Positions 1-7,524 of a DNA stretch of 9,267 nucleotides are shown here, piece after piece. A program made the translations under genes and the position numbers. The stretch covers positions 4,236 to 13,502 of the forward strand of contig DMCD01000103.1 of assembly GCA_003445895.1 (NCBI GenBank), given 5' to 3'. Under the pieces are notes generated by a model that was not told the origin of the DNA, did no database searches, and saw only the letters and a list, made by a program, of their open reading frames with translations. Source of the stretch: Lachnoclostridium sp. (GTDB taxonomy: Bacteria > Bacillota > Clostridia > Lachnospirales > Lachnospiraceae). How positions within the stretch are numbered: position 1 is the first letter of the stretch; each line of letters begins with the position of its first letter.

Positions 1-263
1 GCGTAAACGTGGGACATGACGTCATGGCGCACGATCTTTTCGCGGGCCTTCGCCTCTTCGAAGTTAATGTCATCCTTGTGGGCAATCAGTTCATCAATCT
101 GCTCCTGGGTAATTCCCAGACCCAGCTCCTTCTCTGTCTCCGCAAGGGCGATCCAGAGTCTTCTCCAGGTACGGAATTTCTTTTCCGGCGAAAAGATATA
201 CTGCATCTCACGGCTGGCATACCGCTCGGAAAGCGGGCTTACATATCTGTCATTGTTCCCCAT
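1..263 (-). CDS. purB: Adenylosuccinate lyase, N-terminal part (cut by left window edge)
   Basis: Only the first 87 codons are in the window; the gene runs off the left edge. The product should cleave SAICAR to AICAR and adenylosuccinate to AMP, two fumarate-releasing steps of cytoplasmic purine synthesis. The translation starts MGNNDRYVSPLSERY, followed by a SREMQYIFSPEKKFRTW stretch and RHDVMSHVY at residues 79-87. These match the N-terminus of the clostridial form of the enzyme (aspartase/fumarase superfamily). His80-Asp81 sits in the conserved RHD segment that helps form the active site. The ATG is preceded by AGGAGG (269-274) five bases upstream, which fixes the start. The first 14 bases overlap the end of the preceding small membrane-protein gene, so translational coupling is likely. 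The catalytic C-terminal signature lies outside the window and cannot be checked. Confidence 0.93.
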   Translation of the reverse strand, partial: MGNNDRYVSPLSERYASREMQYIFSPEKKFRTWRRLWIALAETEKELGLGITQEQIDELIAHKDDINFEEAKAREKIVRHDVMSHVY

Positions 264-603
264 GTCGTCCTCCTGTTAAGGGCTCAGCATTGTCCCTGGC
301 CGGGTCTGCGCCCGAAATCTCGCGGGTGATGCTGAACTCACCGCGGATCAGATTAAACTCCAGCTGCAGGCGTTCCTTTTCCGGTGCATGTCCGGGGAGA
401 ACATACTCTATCCGGTGGTCTTCTTCCACCTGAATCAGCAGATCCCGGTATGCGCCGGCAAAGCTCAGATATAAAGCTGCGCAGAAAAGCAGCAGACAGA
501 GTCCCATCCTCTCTCTGCGAAAGCGTATTCTGCGCATTGTTCTCAGGTATCGTTTCAGGTATCGGTAATCAGCAGACTTCCGAACATTATATTCCAATGA
601 CAT
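250..603 (-). CDS. Small single-span membrane protein of unknown function between dapB and purB
   Basis: This frame encodes 117 residues from the ATG at 603, or 115 from a TTG at 597. I do not recognise the family. The first 33 residues are very basic (many Arg and Lys). A hydrophobic segment, about residues 34-53 (GLCLLLFCAALYLSFAGAY), should span the membrane, followed by a polar tail of about 60 residues. By the positive-inside rule the N-terminus is cytoplasmic and the tail outside. It overlaps dapB by 17 bases at its start and purB by 14 bases at its end, and the purB ribosome binding site lies inside it. This compact fit supports a real gene in the typA-dapA-dapB-purB unit. The early codons include several AGA, AGG, CGA and ATA, less polished than in dapA or typA, so it may be weakly expressed or fast evolving. 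A longer in-frame start at 639 has no ribosome binding site and is less likely. Confidence 0.62.
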   Translation of the reverse strand: MSLEYNVRKSADYRYLKRYLRTMRRIRFRRERMGLCLLLFCAALYLSFAGAYRDLLIQVEEDHRIEYVLPGHAPEKERLQLEFNLIRGEFSITREISGADPARDNAEPLTGGRHGEQ

Positions 604-1345
604 CCTCCATGGAATACATTCCCGGGCCCTTTCCGGCAAGGAACTTCGCCGCGGTGACGGCGCCCTTTCCGAAAATAGCTCTGGAATATGCCGTATGGTT
701 CAGTGTGATAACCTCGTCCTCACCGGCAAAGATCACGTCATGCTCCCCGACGATGGTACCGCCGCGGACTGCCTGGATTCCAATCTCCTTCGGATCCCGC
801 TTTTCTCTCACGCCGGAACGGTCCAGACGGTAATGATAGGCACCGTCCATGGCTTCATTGATGGAATCCGCAAGGGCAATCGCGGTTCCGCTTGGGGCAT
901 CGATCTTACGGCGGTGATGCTTCTCCAGAATCTCGATGTCAAAGCCGTTGGGGGCCAGGGTCTTCGCCGCCTCCTTCACCAGGGCAAGGAGAAGGTTGAC
1001 GCCGAGAGACATATTGGCGGACCGAAGAACCGCCGTCTCCTCCGAAACCTTTCGCATATGCTCCAGCTGTGCCTCGGAAAGCCCGGTTGTGCATAAAACC
1101 AGGGGAAGCTTCCTGGCGGCACACCAGTCCAGCAGGGAATCCACCGCCCTGGCGGTGGAAAAGTCGATCACAACATCGGCCTCTTCCATGCATTTCTCCG
1201 GGCTTGTGTAAACCGGGAATGTGAACAGGCCTTTATCCTCAATATCAAGTCCCGCTGCAACGATGATCTCATCGTCCGCCTGGGCCAGCTTTGCAATCAC
1301 CTGACCCATGGCGCCGTTGCAGCCGTGAAGAATCACTCTGGTCAT
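587..1345 (-). CDS. dapB: 4-hydroxy-tetrahydrodipicolinate reductase
   Basis: This cytoplasmic enzyme uses NAD(P)H to reduce the DapA product to tetrahydrodipicolinate, the second step of the diaminopimelate and lysine branch. The 252-residue length is typical for the family. The N-terminal Rossmann fold shows the dinucleotide-binding motif GCNGAMG (residues 8-14), DFS (61-63) and TTG (86-88). The family signature HHRRKIDAPSGTA spans 143-155; His143 and Lys147 match the catalytic His and Lys of the E. coli enzyme, and the PSGTA segment binds substrate. The NMSLGVN stretch (111-117) is also characteristic. The ATG at 1345 follows a GGAGG at 1353-1357 with seven bases between. The gene sits 23 bases after dapA, so the two steps are co-transcribed. 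Its last codons overlap the start of the small membrane-protein gene. No damage or missing key residue is seen. Confidence 0.98.
   Translation of the reverse strand: MTRVILHGCNGAMGQVIAKLAQADDEIIVAAGLDIEDKGLFTFPVYTSPEKCMEEADVVIDFSTARAVDSLLDWCAARKLPLVLCTTGLSEAQLEHMRKVSEETAVLRSANMSLGVNLLLALVKEAAKTLAPNGFDIEILEKHHRRKIDAPSGTAIALADSINEAMDGAYHYRLDRSGVREKRDPKEIGIQAVRGGTIVGEHDVIFAGEDEVITLNHTAYSRAIFGKGAVTAAKFLAGKGPGMYSMEDVIGI
604..608 (-). promoter_or_regulatory. Ribosome binding site that decides the start of the small membrane protein
   Basis: GGAGG lies within the last codons of dapB. It directly abuts the ATG at 603, leaving no spacer, but it is six bases upstream of an in-frame TTG at 595-597. That is the normal Shine-Dalgarno spacing, so TTG may be the true start, giving 115 residues beginning MEYNVRKSADY. 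The ATG is kept in the CDS entry as the conventional choice; the protein differs by two residues only. Confidence 0.5.
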
Positions 1346-1368
1346 GGAGAGTCCTCCGTATCCATCGT

Positions 1369-2256
1369 TTAGTCGATCAGTCCATAGTTCTTCAGTTCTC
1401 TTCTGAGCCGCTCCTTATTTTCCGGAGCCATCTCAACCAGCGGCAGACGGTATCCGCCTACCTCTTTTCCCATCAGGTTCAGGGCTTCCTTTACCGGAAT
1501 GGGGTTGGTCTCACAGAACAGAGCCTCAATCAGCGGAATGGCTTCCAGCTGCATTCTGGCGGCCTCGGCCACATTGCCGTCGAAGAAGTTCTGGCAGATA
1601 TCATGGGTCTGTCTCGGCGCAACATTGGACAGCACGGAGATGACACCCTTTCCGCCCAGGGAAAGGATGGGAACGATCTGGTCGTCATTGCCGGAATACA
1701 GGTCGATCTTTCCGTCAGAGACAGCCATCATATGAGCAATTTTGGAGAGATTGCCGGATGCCTCCTTGATGCCCACGATGTTCTCTACATTTTTGCAGAG
1801 CCATGCCGTGGTCTCCGGCTCAATATTGATGCCCGTACGGCTCGGTACATTGTAAAGCAGGGCCGGTACCTTGACGGAATCGGCGATGGCCTTGAAGCTG
1901 GCGATCAGTCCCCGCTGGGAGGTCTTATTGTAATAGGGTGAAACCAGAAGAAGTCCGTCCACGCCGGCTTCCTCCGCCTCGGTGGAATACTGGATCGCGG
2001 ACGCGGTGCTGTTGGAACCGGTACCGCCGATCACCGGGATTCTGTGCTTCGTAACCTCTACGGCAAAGCGGATGGCGTCAATATGCTCCGGCTCGGTGAG
2101 GGTGGATCCCTCGCCTGTTGTGCCCACTGCGATAATGCAGTCGGTGCCGCCGGCAATCTGCTCTTCGATCAGTTCTTCAAACTTATCATAGTTAATGCTG
2201 CCGTCTGCGTGCATCGGTGTGACGATGGCAACGCCTGCGCCTTCAAAAATAGCCAT
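1369..2256 (-). CDS. dapA: 4-hydroxy-tetrahydrodipicolinate synthase
   Basis: The enzyme condenses pyruvate with aspartate-4-semialdehyde, the first committed step towards diaminopimelate (peptidoglycan) and lysine. The 295 residues form a TIM-barrel of the DHDPS/N-acetylneuraminate lyase family. Visible active-site parts are GTTGE (45-49) with the two threonines of the proton relay, Tyr109 in SPYYNK, Tyr135 and Arg140 in YNVPSRTG, and the Schiff-base Lys164 in GIKEASGN. This full DapA set argues against the related aldolases of the family. The start at 2256 is two bases after the typA stop, and its GGAGGAG ribosome binding site is formed by the last codons of typA, so the genes are translationally linked. 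dapB follows 23 bases later. In some bacteria the enzyme is feedback-inhibited by lysine; the sequence read here does not settle this. Confidence 0.98.
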   Translation of the reverse strand: MAIFEGAGVAIVTPMHADGSINYDKFEELIEEQIAGGTDCIIAVGTTGEGSTLTEPEHIDAIRFAVEVTKHRIPVIGGTGSNSTASAIQYSTEAEEAGVDGLLLVSPYYNKTSQRGLIASFKAIADSVKVPALLYNVPSRTGINIEPETTAWLCKNVENIVGIKEASGNLSKIAHMMAVSDGKIDLYSGNDDQIVPILSLGGKGVISVLSNVAPRQTHDICQNFFDGNVAEAARMQLEAIPLIEALFCETNPIPVKEALNLMGKEVGGYRLPLVEMAPENKERLRRELKNYGLID

Positions 2257-2258
2257 GA

Positions 2259-4112
2259 TTATTCTCCTCCTGCTCGTTCTTTGTCCTTCCGGCTGATCAT
2301 CGCTCTCTTTCGCAGAAGCGGATCGAGAATCTTCTTCCGGATGCGTAGACTCTGGGGCGTTACTTCCAGAAGCTCATCGGTATCGATGAAGTCAAGGCAC
2401 TGCTCCAGGCTCATGATCTTCGGCGGTACCAGACGAAGGGCCTCGTCAGCGCTGGAAGAACGCGTATTGGTCAGCTTCTTGGTCTTGCACACATTGATTT
2501 CAATATCTTCCGACTTTCCGCTCTGCCCCACAACCATGCCGGAATACACCTGGACGCCGGGTCCGATAAACAGGACGCCGCGCTCCTGGGCATTGAACAG
2601 GCCGTAGGTGATGGAAACGCCGGGTTCAAAGGCGATGAGGGAGCCCTGCTTTCTATAGGAAAGCTCGCCCTTGAAGGGGGCGTATCCCTCAAATGCGGTA
2701 TTCAGAATACCGTTGCCCTTGGTATCTGTCAGGAATTCTCCTCTGTATCCGATGAGGCCGCGGGAAGGAATCTCAAACTCCAGTCTGGTATATCCTCCGC
2801 CGATGGGGCTCATGCCCTGCAGCTCGCCCTTCCGGCTGGTCAGCTTCTGGATGACGGTTCCGGTAAAGTCGTCCGGCACATCCACATAGGCGATCTCCAT
2901 CGGTTCCAGCCTGCGGTTTCTCTCGTCGGTACGGTACAGAACTTCCGCCTTGCTGACGGCGAATTCATATCCTTCTCTGCGCATCTCCTCGATCAGTACC
3001 GACAGATGCAGCTCGCCGCGTCCGGATACCTTGAAGCAGTCCGGGGAAATCTCTTCCACCCGGAGGCTGACATCCGTGTTCAGCTCACGGAAGAGTCTCT
3101 CGCGGATATGGCGGGAGGTGACAAACTTTCCTTCCTTGCCTGCCAGCGGGCTGTCATTGACCATGAAGTTCATGGCGATGGTCGGCTCGGAGATCTTCTG
3201 GAAGGGAATGGCCTCCGGTGCTTCCGGAGAACAGAGGGTATCGCCGATATGGATATCCTCGATGCCGGAGATGGCTACAATCTCACCGACAGATGCCTCG
3301 TTCACCTCCGTCCGGGCCAGGCCGTTGAAGGTATAGAGCTTGCCGATCTTGACCTTCCGGAATTTGTCCGGCTCATGGTGGTTGACAATCACGCACTCCT
3401 GATTGACCTTCACGTGGCCGTTGTCAATCTTGCCGACGCCGATGCGGCCGACATATTCATTGTAGTCAATGGTGGAGATCAGCATCTGGGTGCCTGCATC
3501 CGGGTCGCCCTCCGGTGCCGGAATATGCTCCAGGATGGCATCAAACAGAGGCTTCATGTCCTCCTCCGGTCCGTCCAGGGTCCGCTTTGCAAAGCCCGCC
3601 TTGGCGGAGGCAAAAACAAAGGGAGAATCCAGCTGCTCATCGGAGGCATCCAGATCCATGAAGAGCTCCAGAACCTCATCCACCACATCCTGGGCTCTGG
3701 CATCCGGACGGTCAATCTTGTTGATGCAGATAACGGCCGGCAGATCCAGATCCAGCGCACGGCGAAGAACAAACTTGGTCTGCGGCATCGGTCCCTCATA
3801 GGCATCTACCACCAGAACCACGCCGTCCACCATCTTCAGAACACGCTCCACTTCGCCGCCGAAATCCGCATGTCCCGGAGTATCCACGATGTTGATCTTC
3901 ACATCGTTATACATAACTGCTGTATTCTTGGAGAGGATCGTGATGCCTCTCTCCCGCTCGATATCGCCGGAGTCCATAACACGATCCACAACTTCCTGAT
4001 TCTGTCGGAACACGCCGCTCTGGCGCAGCAGCTGATCCACCAAGCTGGTTTTGCCGTGGTCAACATGCGCGATAATCGCAACGTTTCTGACATCTTCACG
4101 CTTAATTCTCAT
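2259..4112 (-). CDS. typA: Ribosome-associated translational GTPase TypA/BipA
   Basis: TypA/BipA is an EF-G-like GTPase that binds the 70S ribosome and helps 50S assembly and growth under stress or cold. All GTPase motifs are present: G1 AHVDHGKT (15-22), G2 RGITI (55-59), G3 DTPGH (77-81), G4 NKID (131-134) and SAK (169-171). Elongation-factor domains II, III and V follow. The TypA-specific C-terminal region contains [18 protein letters not shown] and [10 protein letters not shown] followed by DEALRLVPP, which separates it from LepA, EF-G and TetM-like proteins. At 617 residues it is close to normal length. The start [20 protein letters not shown] agrees with the family, although the Shine-Dalgarno is poor: GAGAG lies near the ATG, while a better AAGGAAAGGA is about 20 bases upstream. 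A promoter lies in the 95-base gap upstream. typA heads the unit that continues into dapA two bases downstream. Confidence 0.98.
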   Translation of the reverse strand: MRIKREDVRNVAIIAHVDHGKTSLVDQLLRQSGVFRQNQEVVDRVMDSGDIERERGITILSKNTAVMYNDVKINIVDTPGHADFGGEVERVLKMVDGVVLVVDAYEGPMPQTKFVLRRALDLDLPAVICINKIDRPDARAQDVVDEVLELFMDLDASDEQLDSPFVFASAKAGFAKRTLDGPEEDMKPLFDAILEHIPAPEGDPDAGTQMLISTIDYNEYVGRIGVGKIDNGHVKVNQECVIVNHHEPDKFRKVKIGKLYTFNGLARTEVNEASVGEIVAISGIEDIHIGDTLCSPEAPEAIPFQKISEPTIAMNFMVNDSPLAGKEGKFVTSRHIRERLFRELNTDVSLRVEEISPDCFKVSGRGELHLSVLIEEMRREGYEFAVSKAEVLYRTDERNRRLEPMEIAYVDVPDDFTGTVIQKLTSRKGELQGMSPIGGGYTRLEFEIPSRGLIGYRGEFLTDTKGNGILNTAFEGYAPFKGELSYRKQGSLIAFEPGVSITYGLFNAQERGVLFIGPGVQVYSGMVVGQSGKSEDIEINVCKTKKLTNTRSSSADEALRLVPPKIMSLEQCLDFIDTDELLEVTPQSLRIRKKILDPLLRKRAMISRKDKERAGGE

Positions 4113-4207
4113 AAAATCTCTCTGTATGTCCTTTCCTTACGCCAAATAATGCCCAAAATCGACAGCTATATATTTTAGCATTAAACCCTATATACTTCAA
4201 GCATTTC
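4113..4207. other. AT-rich intergenic gap between yigZ and typA
   Basis: This 95-base gap is the largest non-coding stretch of the window. It carries the predicted typA promoter and a leader of about 50 bases. I see no clear intrinsic terminator for the upstream yigZ unit, no riboswitch fold that I can recognise and no short gene. Transcription from the folC-PBP-yigZ genes may therefore read through into typA. Confidence 0.6.
4172..4200 (-). promoter_or_regulatory. Predicted sigma-A-type promoter for typA-dapA-dapB-purB
   Basis: On the minus strand a -35 box TTGAAG (4195-4200) is followed by a 17-base spacer and a -10 box TAAAAT (4172-4177). A TG one base before the -10 box makes an extended -10 element. 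Transcription should start near 4165, giving a leader of about 50 bases before typA. The gap is clearly AT-rich compared with the flanking genes. The heptamer CTATATA (plus strand) occurs at 4166-4172 and 4188-4194, 22 bases apart, at the edges of the -10 and -35 boxes. It could be a regulator site or simply chance in AT-rich DNA. The start of the -35 box is seven bases past the yigZ stop codon. Confidence 0.65.
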
Positions 4208-4858
4208 TCAGGACAGGACCATGTATTTGCCGCTTTGCTCCCCCAAAACCGGACGTCCGCCCTCTTCGATGGTGCATCTTCCCCCTGTGGCGTCGGTCAG
4301 CTTCTTTCTCACCCGTTCTTCATCCGCCGCCGGAAGAAGCACCGTGGATGTCACCCGGTCCGTATACTCGGTATTCTCCTGGGTCGCCTTCTCCTCCACG
4401 AGAATATACTGGATCTTTCCAAGGTCCGTATAATCCGAAGATATCACAAGACGCACACCCTCGATGCAGGTCAGCAGCACACAGTTTTTGAGCCCCTCCC
4501 GGACCGCGCCGCCGTAGGCCCGCACCAGGCCGCCGGTACCGAGGAGCGTACCTCCGAAATACCGTGTGACCACCGCCATGCAGCCCGTCAGTCCTTCGCC
4601 GGTCAGCACGTCCAGCATCGGCCGGCCGGCCGTTCCGGACGGTTCCCCGTCATCGGAGCAGCGGGTCAGATCCCCGCGCTCCCCCAGGACAAAGGCCGAA
4701 CAGTGATGGCGCGCGTCCCAGTACTTTTTCCGGATTTCAGCCAGAAACTGCGCTGCCTCCTCCTCCGATGCGATCGGACGGAGGGTTGCGATAAAGCGGG
4801 ACTTTTTCTCTACAATCTCGCCCTCTCCGCCTTTATAAAGAATCTTCCTTCCGTCCAT
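4208..4858 (-). CDS. yigZ: YigZ/IMPACT family protein
   Basis: The 216-residue protein belongs to the widespread YigZ (UPF0029/IMPACT) family. Its N-terminal domain holds the conserved motifs DDGEPSGTAG (69-78), VVTRYFGG (96-103) and GTGGLVRAYGG (107-117). The second half corresponds to the smaller ferredoxin-like C-terminal domain (DUF1949 type). The biochemical role in bacteria is not settled. Eukaryotic IMPACT regulates the Gcn2 kinase through Gcn1, but the bacterial protein has no such partner, so that function should not be transferred; nucleic-acid or ribosome binding has been suggested for the fold. The start at 4858 has AGGTGACGG just upstream. It lies 45 bases after the PBP gene and is probably the last gene of the upstream unit, since a promoter follows it. 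Length and motifs are normal. Confidence 0.94.
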   Translation of the reverse strand: MDGRKILYKGGEGEIVEKKSRFIATLRPIASEEEAAQFLAEIRKKYWDARHHCSAFVLGERGDLTRCSDDGEPSGTAGRPMLDVLTGEGLTGCMAVVTRYFGGTLLGTGGLVRAYGGAVREGLKNCVLLTCIEGVRLVISSDYTDLGKIQYILVEEKATQENTEYTDRVTSTVLLPAADEERVRKKLTDATGGRCTIEEGGRPVLGEQSGKYMVLS

Positions 4859-4877
4859 CCGTCACCTCGTTTCCTGT

Positions 4878-4895
4878 CTGCTGCTTCTGCAGCAG
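4878..4895 (-). other. Short perfect hairpin between the PBP gene and yigZ
   Basis: CTGCTGC and GCAGCAG form a seven-base-pair stem around a four-base loop in the 45-base gap. No run of U follows in the transcript, so it is not a standard intrinsic terminator. It may set mRNA stability or expression of yigZ relative to the PBP, or be accidental. Confidence 0.35.
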
Positions 4896-4903
4896 GACTG
4901 CAG

Positions 4904-7522
4904 TTATTCTTCTTCCTCTGTCTCTTCTTCCTCATCTTCCCTGTTCTCCCGCTCCGGGTCGGTTTCCCGGGCGTGGGGGTCATGAAGAATGCAGTAATCC
5001 GGCATGACATAGAGGGTATCATCGGTATCGCCCTCATTCTCCGGCACAACCATAAAGGTCTTCTGCTCGGTCTCCTCCGCCGGACACTTGTCCGTCGACC
5101 GCTCGCCGGATTCCTTGCATATGGTTACCCGGACATGACGGTCACAGACCTCGGTCGGAACCGTTCCCTGGGCAAAGTACTCGGTATAGACCGGCGTACC
5201 CCTGGGATCGTTCTCACAGACCCCCGCCACAGGAAGCTTCCCCGACTTGCGGCAGACTTCCGCTTCCACGATATCTGCCGGGCGGAGAAATCCCGGATCG
5301 TCCATTCCGTCGTGAATTCTCGTCATGATCCGGTTCCATATGCGCTTGTGGTAATTGGTTCCGCCGTTGTTGATGCCTGCATCCGCATTCTTCAGGGTCT
5401 GGTTGGCATCGCAGCCGCCCCAGATTCCCGCTGTGTAATAGGGCGTATATCCCACAAACCAGACGTCCACATTGTCCGAGGTGGTGCCGCTCTTGCCGGC
5501 ACAGCTCATGCCGGGAATGGCCGCCGCCGTTCCGGTGGAGTGGATGCCCACGCCGAAGGTCTGGTACAGCGTATTGGCCTTCATGGATTCCGCCATGGCA
5601 TCCGTCAGCAGCCAGGCGGTAGACTCCTTCAAAACCTGCCGCTTTTCGGGCACATTGTCCAGTATCAGCTTCCCGTTGCGGTCCGTAATCCTCGTAAAGA
5701 AAAGGGGCTTCCGGTAAATGCCGCCGGCCGCAATAGTCGCAAAGGAATTCGTCAGGTCCAGGTTTGTGACGCCCTTCGTGATGCCGCCCAGCGCCGTGGA
5801 AAGATTCAGATCCTGCGCCGAAAGCGTGGTGATTCCCATACGCTTTGCGTAATCTACGCCCAGCTGCGGCGTCACCGTCTCTGCCATGCACTTCAGGGCC
5901 ACGATATTCATTGAGTATATAATGCCGTCCCGGATGTTCTGGTAGCCGGTCCAGTTATCACCCCACCAGTTTTTGAACACCTTCGAACCGAAGGAATAGG
6001 GGGCATCATAATAGGTTGTCGCCAGTGTCGCCCCGCAGGTATCCAGGGCCGGCGCAAAGGTCGTGATAATCTTGAAGGTGGAACCCGGCTGCCTCAGGGT
6101 ATCCGTGGCCCGGTTCAGGGTCCGGCTGGCATTCTTTTCGCCGCGGCCGCCGGAGATGGCGCGGACATAGCCGGTCGACTGTTCGATGAGCACGAAGGAT
6201 GCCTGGGGCTCCGGAACCACATTCAGGGTTTCGCCCAGGACCGTATCCTGCTCGGTTACGACAGAATTCCGGTACTGTTCCACCCAGGCCTTAAGCTCTT
6301 CTTCGGTGTTGAACAGTCCGTCAAAGCCGGGATAGGCGCCCGACTGCCGGATAAACCGGTGCAGATGCTCCTGGCTGTAATGGTTTGTTGTGCCGTCGGC
6401 GCTCTTCACCGAGAGACGGTATTCCGCCGAAAACCGTTCCGCGTCATAATTGGCGGGATTCTTCATCTCCTCATCGACAATCGCCTGGAGATCCGGGTCC
6501 TGGGGCGTATAGATGCGCAGGCCGCCGGTGTAGATCATATTGTAGGCCTGGGTGTCGGTGTAGCCGTACCGCTCCTTCAGCGCATCCTTGACCTGTTCGA
6601 TCAGCTCGTCGGTATAATAGGAATAGGCGCTGCGATGCCCGGTGGTCTCCACGTTCACATTCTGAATGCGGTCATACACCTTGTCTGAGAGGGCCATATC
6701 CTGCTCCTCCCGGGTAATATAGCCCTGCCGGTACATCTCGCCGAGGATGACCTCCCGGCGGGAATTGTTCTCTTCCGGATGGGTGATGGGATTATACCGG
6801 GACGGATTCTGGGTAATGCCTGCGATAACGGCGCACTCCGAGAGCGTCAGGTCCGCCACGTCCTTTCCGAAGTAGCGCATCGCCGCGGATTTTACGCCCA
6901 GGGTATCATTTCCCAGGTTAATGGTATTGAGATAATTCGTGAGGATCGTCTTCCGATCCATGGTTTTTGTCAGCTGCAGCGCCAGATACTGCTCCTGGAT
7001 CTTTCGCTCTAACCGGGCACCGCCGCTGTTCTCCATGCCGCCTTCAAATACGGTATTCTTGATCAGCTGCTGGGTAATGGTACTGCCGCCGCCGCTGTAG
7101 CTGTCCGTAAGGATTCCCGTAATGGCGCGAAGAATCGAACGGAAATCGATGCCCTCGTGCTGCCAGAATCTGGAATCCTCGATGGCGACAAAGGCATCCA
7201 CCAGGTCCTGGGGAAACTCATCATACTTTGCCTCGACCCGGTTTGCATTGGATCCCACCAGCCGCTCGGCTTCATCGCCTCTGCTGTTGTATATGACAGA
7301 GTAGAATCCGGTGGGCACCACCCGGTTCGGGTCAAATTCCGGGGTATTATCCAGAATTCCCCGAAGCATCCCGTATCCCACAGACGCCGCTATGACGGAT
7401 GCGGAAAGCACGGTCACCAGAATCAGCGTGCCGGCGATGGTGGAAAACTTCCGCCGGTACTTGATGCTCTGGGAATTCAGTTCCTCCAGCTTCCGGTTTA
7501 CGGATTGTTCATCATAATTCAT
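4904..7522 (-). CDS. Class A penicillin-binding protein (PBP1A family, transglycosylase/transpeptidase)
   Basis: This bifunctional enzyme polymerises lipid II into glycan strands and crosslinks the peptides at the outer face of the membrane. The 872 residues begin with a cytoplasmic segment and a membrane anchor (about 26-52). The GT51 glycosyltransferase domain shows EDSRFWQHEG (115-124) with catalytic Glu115, GGSTITQQL (145-153), RKIQE (173-177) with second Glu177, and a KTILTNYLN motif. The transpeptidase domain has the STFK box with nucleophile Ser481, SMN (537-539) and KSGT (677-680). The C-terminal 170 residues are Cys-rich (seven Cys, 704 to 844), with a YTEYFAQGTVP segment usual in clostridial homologues, and end in a Glu/Asp tail of about 18 residues. 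The start is two bases after the TPR gene stop; its GGAGG is 13 bases away, so coupling to the upstream gene probably matters. All catalytic residues are intact. Confidence 0.96.
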   Translation of the reverse strand: MNYDEQSVNRKLEELNSQSIKYRRKFSTIAGTLILVTVLSASVIAASVGYGMLRGILDNTPEFDPNRVVPTGFYSVIYNSRGDEAERLVGSNANRVEAKYDEFPQDLVDAFVAIEDSRFWQHEGIDFRSILRAITGILTDSYSGGGSTITQQLIKNTVFEGGMENSGGARLERKIQEQYLALQLTKTMDRKTILTNYLNTINLGNDTLGVKSAAMRYFGKDVADLTLSECAVIAGITQNPSRYNPITHPEENNSRREVILGEMYRQGYITREEQDMALSDKVYDRIQNVNVETTGHRSAYSYYTDELIEQVKDALKERYGYTDTQAYNMIYTGGLRIYTPQDPDLQAIVDEEMKNPANYDAERFSAEYRLSVKSADGTTNHYSQEHLHRFIRQSGAYPGFDGLFNTEEELKAWVEQYRNSVVTEQDTVLGETLNVVPEPQASFVLIEQSTGYVRAISGGRGEKNASRTLNRATDTLRQPGSTFKIITTFAPALDTCGATLATTYYDAPYSFGSKVFKNWWGDNWTGYQNIRDGIIYSMNIVALKCMAETVTPQLGVDYAKRMGITTLSAQDLNLSTALGGITKGVTNLDLTNSFATIAAGGIYRKPLFFTRITDRNGKLILDNVPEKRQVLKESTAWLLTDAMAESMKANTLYQTFGVGIHSTGTAAAIPGMSCAGKSGTTSDNVDVWFVGYTPYYTAGIWGGCDANQTLKNADAGINNGGTNYHKRIWNRIMTRIHDGMDDPGFLRPADIVEAEVCRKSGKLPVAGVCENDPRGTPVYTEYFAQGTVPTEVCDRHVRVTICKESGERSTDKCPAEETEQKTFMVVPENEGDTDDTLYVMPDYCILHDPHARETDPERENREDEEEETEEEE

Positions 7523-7524
7523 TC

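Noticed and set aside
250..639. Longer version of the small membrane protein starting at 639
   Set aside because: The upstream sequence CTTGCCGGAA lacks a Shine-Dalgarno, and this start would extend the overlap with dapB to 53 bases. The starts at 603 or 597 fit the GGAGG better.
4113..4165. Riboswitch or leader peptide in the typA leader
   Set aside because: The predicted leader is only about 50 bases, too short for a lysine or similar riboswitch, and no short frame with stop and ribosome binding site is seen.
3006..4178. Plus-strand open frame of 390 codons opposite typA
   Set aside because: The antisense of the well-conserved GTPase domain readily stays open in this codon usage. No family resemblance and no upstream ribosome binding site of note; it also runs across the typA promoter.
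4878..4895. Hairpin as a rho-independent terminator after the PBP gene
   Set aside because: The stem is only seven base pairs and the transcript continues with ACAGGAAACGAGG, not a U-run. The yigZ ribosome binding site follows at once.
4235..5914. Long plus-strand open frame of 559 codons, antisense to yigZ and the PBP gene
   Set aside because: It is a shadow of the minus-strand genes, whose motifs are intact. It has no recognisable domain, is full of His/Arg/Gly/Leu typical of antisense reading, and crosses the boundary between two real genes.
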